NCBI GenBank assembly: GCA_903893335.1
Contig: CAITLX010000376.1
Coordinates: 1-5,055, forward strand
Reading direction: 5' to 3'
Origin: an uncultured delta proteobacterium
Lineage (GTDB): Bacteria; Myxococcota_A; Polyangia; Polyangiales; Polyangiaceae
Length of the DNA stretch: 5,055 bases
Below, one piece after another: positions 1 to 5,055 of the stretch; positions within the stretch are counted from its first letter, which is position 1; every line of letters begins with the position of its first letter. A program made the position numbers and the translations under genes. The notes beneath the pieces were generated by a model. The model was not told the origin of the DNA. It saw only the letters and a list, made by a program, of their open reading frames with translations, and ran no database searches.

Positions 1-15
1 GTCCCCGGCCGCGTG

Positions 16-38
16 CGTCGCGCCGCCGCGACGGCTTT
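16..38 (+). terminator. Possible weak intrinsic terminator hairpin of an upstream gene
   Basis: CGTCGCG (16-22) and CGCGACG (27-33) are perfect reverse complements separated by a 4-base loop, CCGC, and are followed by GCTTT (34-38). This is a short, strong G+C stem with only three T residues after it, so it is a poor match to a classical Rho-independent terminator. Its place just before the first gene and a promoter-like element fits the end of an upstream transcription unit. In DNA this rich in G and C, a 7-bp palindrome can also arise by chance. Confidence 0.3.
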
Positions 39-64
39 ACACCCCCGACGCTGCTGGCTAAGGT
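36..64 (+). promoter_or_regulatory. Candidate sigma-70-type promoter for the lipoprotein-mutS cluster
   Basis: TTTACA (36-41) matches the -35 consensus TTGACA at five of six positions. It is followed, after exactly 17 bases, by TAAGGT (59-64), which keeps the three most important -10 bases (TA...T). These are among the few A/T-rich patches in the window. The predicted start of transcription is near 71, leaving a leader of only about six bases before the ATG at 77, so the first message would be nearly leaderless. That agrees with the lack of a good Shine-Dalgarno sequence there. The TAA at 59-61 is also an in-frame stop for the gene 1 frame and could instead end an upstream gene. Confidence 0.35.
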
Positions 65-76
65 CCGCGCCCTTCG

Positions 77-1720
77 ATGGCACGGCGGTCCCGCTCAGCG
101 TCGCGCTTCGGCGCCGCCCTGCTCGCTCTCGTGGCGAGCGCGGGGGCCGGGTGCTGGGCGTCCAACGACGGCCCCAGCCCGCCGACCGACCAGCTCTACT
201 TCCCCGCGGGGCTCGCGATCTCGCCGGGCGGCTCGGGCCTCTACGTCGCCAACTCCGACTTCGACCTGCAGTACACGGGCGGCAGCGTCGCCGCGTACGA
301 CCTCTCGCGCGTGCGGGCGATCGTGCGGGCGATGTGGGGCTCGACGTGGGCCGGCGCCAAGGGCGACCCCTGCGGCGCGCAGAGCGGGCTCGCGGCCCCC
401 GTCGGCGCCAACCTGAACCTGCTCCTGTACCCCGGCATCTGCGCGGCCATCGACCCGATCGCCCCCGCCGACGGCAAGGGCAGCCTCGTCTCGGCCACCG
501 CGCGCATCGGGGCGTTCGCCGCCGACGCCATGTACGTCGCCAACGCGAGCGCGAGCGGCGCGCGGCTCTTCATCCCGGTGCGGGGCGAGCCGTCGCTCAC
601 CTACTTCGACGTCGACGACGACCGCGCCGGGCCCGTCACGGGCAAGCTGCGCCTCGACTGCGGGCAGGGGGCCGACGGCGAGCGCTGCGATCCGCTCCAC
701 CGGCTCGGCATCGACGCCACGGACAACACGCGCCAGTTGACGATGCCCGCCGAGCCCTACGGCCTCGCGGCGAGCGCCGGCCCCGACCTCCCCGCGCGCT
801 GCCGCGCCGGCTACCGCGCCGACCAGTCGATCGCGGTCACGCACCAGACGACCGGCCAGGTGAGCCTGTTCACCGACCGCGTCGGAGGCGCCGACGCCAT
901 CTTCGGCACGCGCCCCACGCTGCAGTTCGTGCTCTCGGGCCTCTCGTTCGGCGTGCTCGGCATCGCGCCGCTGCCGGTCCCGCAGATCGCGTGCGAGCTT
1001 GGCTACGACCCGAACTACCAACCGGGCCTCGTCGTCACCTTCCGAAGCTCCCCCGAGATCGACCTGCTGCGCTTCGTGAGCGACGCGTACTCGTCGCCGT
1101 CGCGCCCGTACCTCGTGCGCGCCGACGCGACGGCCATCCGCATCGACGCGAGCGGCATCGACTCGCGCGGCGTCGCCGTCGACGCCACCCGCCGCACCGC
1201 GTGCGAGGAGGGGTGCGGCCCCGACGGCGCGGCGAGGCTCGCGTGCCTGACCGACTGCGCGGCCACGCCGCTCGACGTCTACGTCGCCAACCGCACGCCC
1301 CCGGCGCTCCTGGTCGGGCGCACGCGCGCGACGGTGTCGGCGGTGCAGGGCAACTTCGTCGGCCTCGACGACAGCGTCGTGTTCCACGACTCGGTGCCGC
1401 TCTCGTACGGCGCGTCGCGCGTCGTGCTCGGGTCGATCACCGGCGTCGACGGCAAGCTGCACCCGCGCGTCTTCATCGCCTGCTTCGACGCGCGCTACGT
1501 CTTCGTCTACGACCCGGAGGCCGGGCGCATCGAGGGCGTCGTGCGCACCGGGCGCGGGCCGCACGCGCTCGTCGTCGATCCGGTCGCGCCGTTCGCGTAC
1601 CTCGGGCACTTCACCGACTCGTACCTCGGCGTCGTCGACCTCGACCAGCGCCACGCCGACACCTACCTGACCGTCGTCGCGATGGTCGGCATCCCCACCG
1701 CGCCGCGGGAGACGAAGTGA
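77..1720 (+). CDS. Exported beta-propeller-like protein, probable lipoprotein
   Basis: This gene encodes a 547-residue exported protein of unknown function. The start is well bounded: an in-frame TAA at 59-61 leaves the ATG at 77 as the first start codon. The N-terminus is a signal peptide: basic residues 1-10 (MARRSRSASR), a hydrophobic stretch at 13-22, then AGAG-Cys26. This makes Cys26 the likely lipidated residue, although Gly at -3 is not the usual Leu/Val/Ile. Mature residues 38-63 (DQLYFPAGLAISP, then LYVANSDFDLQY) and later segments containing YVAN, VYVANRT and, at about 495-540, PHALVVDP with YLGHFTDSYLGVVDLDQ resemble blades of YVTN/YncE-like beta-propellers. Eleven further cysteines, four of them clustered at 376, 380, 390 and 394, suggest disulfide bonds. 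No catalytic motif was seen. It is the first gene of the apparent operon, and its stop codon overlaps the start of the next gene. An outer-membrane or periplasmic scaffold or binding role is inference. Confidence 0.9.
   Translation: MARRSRSASRFGAALLALVASAGAGCWASNDGPSPPTDQLYFPAGLAISPGGSGLYVANSDFDLQYTGGSVAAYDLSRVRAIVRAMWGSTWAGAKGDPCGAQSGLAAPVGANLNLLLYPGICAAIDPIAPADGKGSLVSATARIGAFAADAMYVANASASGARLFIPVRGEPSLTYFDVDDDRAGPVTGKLRLDCGQGADGERCDPLHRLGIDATDNTRQLTMPAEPYGLAASAGPDLPARCRAGYRADQSIAVTHQTTGQVSLFTDRVGGADAIFGTRPTLQFVLSGLSFGVLGIAPLPVPQIACELGYDPNYQPGLVVTFRSSPEIDLLRFVSDAYSSPSRPYLVRADATAIRIDASGIDSRGVAVDATRRTACEEGCGPDGAARLACLTDCAATPLDVYVANRTPPALLVGRTRATVSAVQGNFVGLDDSVVFHDSVPLSYGASRVVLGSITGVDGKLHPRVFIACFDARYVFVYDPEAGRIEGVVRTGRGPHALVVDPVAPFAYLGHFTDSYLGVVDLDQRHADTYLTVVAMVGIPTAPRETK
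1707..1711 (+). promoter_or_regulatory. Shine-Dalgarno site fixing the GTG start of gene 2
   Basis: GGGAG lies five bases before the GTG at 1717-1719. That GTG overlaps the TGA stop of gene 1 (1718-1720) in a GTGA arrangement, a common sign of translational coupling. The site supports 1717 as the real start of the second gene, because the same open frame continues far upstream without protein-like character. Confidence 0.65.
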
Positions 1721-4402
1721 AGAGGCCCGCTCCGCTCGAGGTCGCGCTCGCGGCGTTCACGGCGCTCGCCGGGCTCGACGCGTGCTCGCAGCAGCCCATC
1801 AGCGTGCCGGTGCGCTCGCTCGAGCGTTCGGGTGCGGTGAGCTTCGTCTGCTTCGACGGCGTGCGCGGGCGCACCGCCGAGGGCTGCTCGGCCAACCCCC
1901 CCAGCGACCCCACCGACTGGACGTCGCCGCACGTGCTCGCGCTCGTGACGCAGACGACGCGCGGCGAGGTCGCGGTCGTCGACGTCTCGGCCAACAGCGT
2001 GCTCGACGCCGACCCCACCACGCCGGGCTTCAACTTCCTGCAGGTCGGCGCGCAGCCCACGGCCATCGCGTCGACGCCCGGCGGCACCGCCACCTTCGTC
2101 GGCGTCGCCGCGCCGCGCCGCGAGGGGCTCTTCGCGATCCCCACCTCGTCCATCGCGGGCACGCCGGCGACGTGGCAGACGGGCGGTCGCTTCCGCCTCA
2201 CCGCGTGGCCCGCGTGCGCGCTCCCGTCGGCGCCCGGTTCGGTCGTCGTCGTGGTCGACCCCGCGCGTGACCCGGCCGACGCCAGCACGTCGCGCGCCAC
2301 CTGCGACGGCGCGTACGGCAGCGTGGCGCCCGGCCCCGCCGGCTTCGACCTCTCCGCCGAGCAGGGGCCCGCCGGCGCGCGCAAGCTCCTCGTCACGCTG
2401 CCCGCGCTCGGCGCGCTCGCCGTCATCGACGCGCAGGACGTCCTCGCGCGCGCCGGGCAGCTTCGACGCGTGCACCGTCGAGCGCTTCGTCCCGCTCGCG
2501 GTCGACGTCCCGACCGCGCCCGTCGTCGAGCTTCCCGCCGAGGGGGAGCCCTCCAACCCCGCCTGCGTGTCGCCCCCCGCGCCGGTGCCGCCCGCGCCCG
2601 CCGCGTGGAAGGCCCACCCCGCCCAGGTGGCGCTGTCGGACGACGGCCGCCTCTTCATCGCCGACGACGCGGTACCCGTCGTGCACGTGCTCGACGCGCG
2701 ACGCCCCTGCGACCTCGTCGAGCGCGCGCCCCTCTTGCCGGTGTCGAGCACCACGCCCGAGCGCACGGTCGTGACGAGCGCGATCGCCGTCAGCCCCCTC
2801 ACGCACGACGGCGCTCGCTTCGTCTACGCGAGCGACCGCTTCGACGGCAGCGTCATGGCGTTCGACGTGAGCGACGGCGCGGCGTCGCGCGCGCCGCTGC
2901 GCCACGCGCACGCGGCCGACGACCTCGTCGAGTCGGCCGACCGCATCACGTTCTCCTCGCCGGCGCGCGCCATCGCCTTCGCGCAGCGCGACGTGCCCTG
3001 GATCGACGCGCTCGGCGTCGGCCACGGCGGCCTGCTCTGCGACCCCACGCCGGGCTCCACCTCGCCGGGCAGCGGCTACCGCACCTCGTCCGATTTCCTC
3101 ACCGGCGCGGGCCCGCGCACGCTGCGCGGCGTCTTCGCGTTCCTCGCGCTCGAGAGCGGCGTGCTCGCCGTCATCGACGTCGACGACCTCGACGCGCCGT
3201 GCCGCCGCCCGCTCGGCGCGGGCGACGCCTTCGTCGGCTGCGCGCCGGGCGGAGCCAGCGCCTACGCGTCGTCGGGCGAGGCCACCTGCTCGGTGGTCGA
3301 GCCCCACCGCCCCCGCTCGGCGCGCTTCGTCCTCGACGACCCCAACGTCGGCACGCACGTGCCGAGCCTCATCGTGATGCCGCGCCTCTCGTCGGTCGAC
3401 GGCCGCACGCTCACCGAGGTCGCCACCTCGCCCACGCTCGCGAGCGGCGACGCGCAGCACCCCGCGCCGCTCGCCGGGGGCGCGGCGGCCCCGTCCGACC
3501 AGCTCAGCTTCCCCCTCGAAGAGCCCCGCGCGCACGTCTCGCAGGACTGGGCCCTCACCTACGAAGGCAAGCTGCCCGGCTTCGACGGGCACGTGGCGCA
3601 GCTTCAGTGCCGCACCTCCGGCGACGACCCGCTGCTCTGCCCGTCGGCGGCCTTCTCGCTGTTCGACGTCGGCACGCAGTTCTGCGCCGCGGGCGTGCAC
3701 GACGCCCAGGCCGGCGCCGCGCTCGGCGCGCCGGGTGACGTCGTGAGCCTCGTCGACGATTTCCCCGCGCAGGATGACCCGTACTGGGCCAGCGTCGCGG
3801 GCAGCTGCACCTGGCTCGCGTGCCGCTCGTCGTTCGGCCCGTCCGACCTCCCGACCGCCGCGCGCGACCTCTCGGTCTCCGAGGCGTACCCCAACCAGCT
3901 CGTGCTCGCGCCGCACGTCGTCTCCGACGTCACCGACCCGGCCAAGGCGCGCGCCCTGCCGCTGCGCTGCTGCTTCCCCTACCAGCCGCGCTACACGGTG
4001 CGCGCGGCCGGCCAGTGGCTCGTCGGCGGCAGCGTCACGGGCGTGCTGCACCACGTCGTCTCCGACGCCGCCGCGTCGGGCCGCTGCATCGACTCGTGCG
4101 AGCCCCTGGTGGCCAAGCACGTGTCGCGCGCCGTCGAGGGCAAGCTGTTCGCGAGCTCGGTGCTGAGCTTCAGCATCGCGAGCGGCAGTGCGCCGAGCGA
4201 GCGCGACATGGTCTTCTCGTTCTCCGAGCGCGGCGGCTTCGAGCCGCTCATGGCGGGGCTGTCCATCAGCTCGACGCTCGTGGCGCCGCAGTCGCTGACC
4301 TGGGTGCCCGCGCTCGGGCAGCTCGCGGTCGCCGACGGCGCGGCCCAGGGGCTCGTGCTCGTCGACCCCGCGACGGTCTCCTTGAGCCGCAGCTTCTACT
4401 GA
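1717..4402 (+). CDS. Large Cys-rich exported beta-propeller-like protein, reading frame broken at about 2452
   Basis: Two reading frames together encode one protein of about 894 residues: frame 1 from GTG 1717 to about 2451 (residues 1-245) and frame 2 from about 2453 to TGA 4400-4402 (about 649 residues). The N-terminus (VKRPAPLEVALAAF...LAGLDAC) looks like a lipoprotein signal with Cys23 as acceptor, though Glu8 and Asp at -2 make it a weak one. Propeller-like strands appear at the frame 1 segment GEVAVVDVS, at 303-326 (VALSDDGRLFIADD), 471-495 (GVLAVIDVDD) and 865-894 (LGQLAVADGAAQGLVLVD). A Pro-rich linker spans about 285-294. The mature part has 20 cysteines, including a CC pair at 751-752, which suggests many disulfides. 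No enzyme motif was recognised. After the break, frame 1 becomes an Arg-rich, non-protein-like stretch that stops at 3736-3738, and frame 2 before the break is equally unlike protein. As written, the gene would give a 673-residue product with an aberrant tail. It may be a pseudogene, or an intact gene with a base error. Confidence 0.8.
2445..2453 (+). repeat. CG dinucleotide run at the frame break
   Basis: CGCGCGCGC is the place where the protein-like frame changes from 1 to 2. Removing one base gives ...LARPGSFDAC..., and adding one CG unit gives ...LARAPGSFDAC...; both read smoothly into the downstream protein. The change is therefore a one-base gain or a two-base loss relative to the intact gene. 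Alternating CG runs are prone to slippage and to sequencing error in GC-rich DNA, but a run this short is only weakly mutable. Confidence 0.7.
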
Positions 4403-4406
4403 GGGG
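4401..4406 (+). promoter_or_regulatory. mutS ribosome-binding site overlapping the upstream stop
   Basis: GAGGGG lies four bases before the mutS ATG at 4411, and its first two bases are part of the TGA stop codon of gene 2 (4400-4402). Ribosomes ending gene 2 would therefore stop on top of the mutS initiation site, which favours translational coupling. The 8-base gap has no room for a separate promoter or terminator. Confidence 0.7.
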
Positions 4407-4410
4407 CGCC

Positions 4411-5055
4411 ATGGCAGGGCCCGAGCGTGCGAACAAGCCGCTGACGCCCGTCATGCGGCAGCACCAGGCGGCCAAGGCCGCCTACCCCGACGCGATCCTC
4501 CTCTTTCGCCTCGGCGATTTCTACGAGCTGTTCCACGAGGACGCGCGCGTCGCCGCGCGCGAGCTCGACCTCACGCTGACGAGCCGCAACAAGGGCGCCA
4601 TCGACGAGGTGCCGATGGCCGGCGTGCCGGCGCACGCGGCGGCCGGCTACATCGCGAAGCTGCTCGCCGCGGGGCACAAGGTCGCCATCTGCGAGCAGCT
4701 CGGCGACCCGTCGAAGATCAAGGGCATCGTGCCGCGCGAGGTGGTCCGCGTGCTCACGCCGGGCCTCGTGACCGACGGCGATCAGCTCGACGGGCGCGCC
4801 AACCACTGGCTCTGCGCCATCGACGGCGCGGCGGGCTCCGCGCGGGTCGGCCTCGCTCGCCTCGACCTCTCGACCGGTGAGCTCGGAGCGACCGAGCTCG
4901 ACGACGCGGGCTCGCTCGTGGCCGAGCTCGCGCGGCTCGATCCGCGCGAGGTGCTCGTCGGCCCCGACGCGACGGGCGTCGCCGCGCTCGTGCGTGCCAC
5001 GTGCCCGCGGGCGGCGGTGCGCGACGAGGGGGCGCTCGAGCCGGGCGCCGTCGAC
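4411..5055 (+). CDS. mutS: DNA mismatch-repair ATPase MutS, N-terminal part (cut by window end)
   Basis: MutS binds base mismatches and small insertion/deletion loops in newly replicated DNA and, with ATP, recruits MutL to start repair in the cytoplasm. The 215 residues present match the first quarter of the family. The mismatch-recognition domain spans roughly residues 12-120: TPVMRQHQAAK aligns with the conserved start, RLGDFYELF carries the Phe37-Tyr38-Glu39 mismatch-reading motif (the F-x-E of E. coli MutS), then LTLTSRNKG, VPMAGVPAHA, KVAICEQLGDP (Cys94-Glu95-Gln96) and VVRVLTPG at 111-118. The connector domain begins at about 130 and runs off the window (LDLSTGELGATELD). The clamp, ATPase and helix-turn-helix regions would lie beyond 5055. 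The ATG at 4411 has a good Shine-Dalgarno and starts the conserved block after 10 residues, which is normal for the family. It appears intact so far and is probably co-transcribed with the propeller genes. Confidence 0.96.
   Translation, partial: MAGPERANKPLTPVMRQHQAAKAAYPDAILLFRLGDFYELFHEDARVAARELDLTLTSRNKGAIDEVPMAGVPAHAAAGYIAKLLAAGHKVAICEQLGDPSKIKGIVPREVVRVLTPGLVTDGDQLDGRANHWLCAIDGAAGSARVGLARLDLSTGELGATELDDAGSLVAELARLDPREVLVGPDATGVAALVRATCPRAAVRDEGALEPGAVD

Noticed and set aside
2..61. C-terminal end of an upstream gene finishing at TAA 59-61
   Set aside because: The frame is open from position 2 but the 19 residues carry no recognisable feature, and the hairpin and promoter-like hexamers overlap it. 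It cannot be supported without upstream sequence.
95..1654. Long minus-strand open frame opposite gene 1
   Set aside because: Its translation is rich in Ala, Arg, Val, Glu and Asp with no domain, signal or conserved motif. It is the usual antisense shadow of a GC-rich gene.
2443..2465. Programmed +1 ribosomal frameshift as the cause of the frame change
   Set aside because: There is no in-frame stop or rare slow codon at the site, no internal Shine-Dalgarno of the prfB kind, and no structure at suitable spacing. An indel in the CG run is simpler.
1611..2802. Two overlapping minus-strand open frames opposite the start of gene 2
   Set aside because: They have low-complexity composition and no recognisable motif, and they lie opposite strongly protein-like plus-strand sequence.
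13..3738. A 1241-residue open frame covering most of the window
   Set aside because: Only the part from 1717 to about 2451 is protein-like. The regions before and after are Arg-rich, repetitive translations of genes in another frame, kept open by the scarcity of A/T-rich stop codons.
2423..4120. 565-residue minus-strand open frame opposite gene 2
   Set aside because: Its Arg/Ala/Val/Gly-rich composition mirrors the plus-strand codon pattern. No ribosome-binding site or domain supports it.
4396..5000. Minus-strand open frames opposite mutS
   Set aside because: The plus strand here is unmistakably MutS, and the antisense translations have no independent support.

Overview
This is very GC-rich DNA (by eye well over 70% G+C, with codon third positions almost all G or C). 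It reads left to right as a three-gene, plus-strand cluster: two tandem genes for exported beta-propeller-like proteins, probably lipoproteins, followed by the start of mutS. The base composition, the MutS sequence and the cysteine-containing propeller proteins carrying 'LYFPAGLAISP...LYVANSDFDLQY'-type repeats suggest a member of the Myxococcota, probably a Polyangiales-like lineage. That placement is inferred from sequence character, not from a search.

Layout. Positions 1-76 are non-coding or the very end of an upstream gene; they hold a perfect 7-bp hairpin (16-33) and a promoter-like TTTACA-17 bp-TAAGGT pair. Gene 1 (77-1720) is intact and encodes a 547-residue exported protein. Gene 2 starts at a GTG (1717) that overlaps the gene 1 stop codon. 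It encodes a cysteine-rich exported protein of about 894 residues, but its reading frame is broken: frame 1 is protein-like up to about 2451 and frame 2 is protein-like from about 2453 to the stop at 4400-4402. The break lies in a CGCGCGCGC run (2445-2453). Gene 3 (4411-5055, cut by the window end) is the N-terminus of the DNA mismatch-repair ATPase MutS. Its ribosome-binding site overlaps the stop codon of gene 2.

The spacing (4-base overlap, then an 8-base gap) points to one transcription unit with translational coupling. The two propeller genes probably act together at the cell envelope; nothing in the sequence gives their substrate. Their link to mutS is positional. The most interesting point is the frame break in a dinucleotide run within the gene that feeds translation into mutS. 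A sequencing or assembly error and a recent inactivating mutation are the simpler explanations, but a slippage-driven switch affecting mutS can be tested. I see no mobile element, CRISPR array, tRNA or rRNA, and no clear evidence of a wholly new system.
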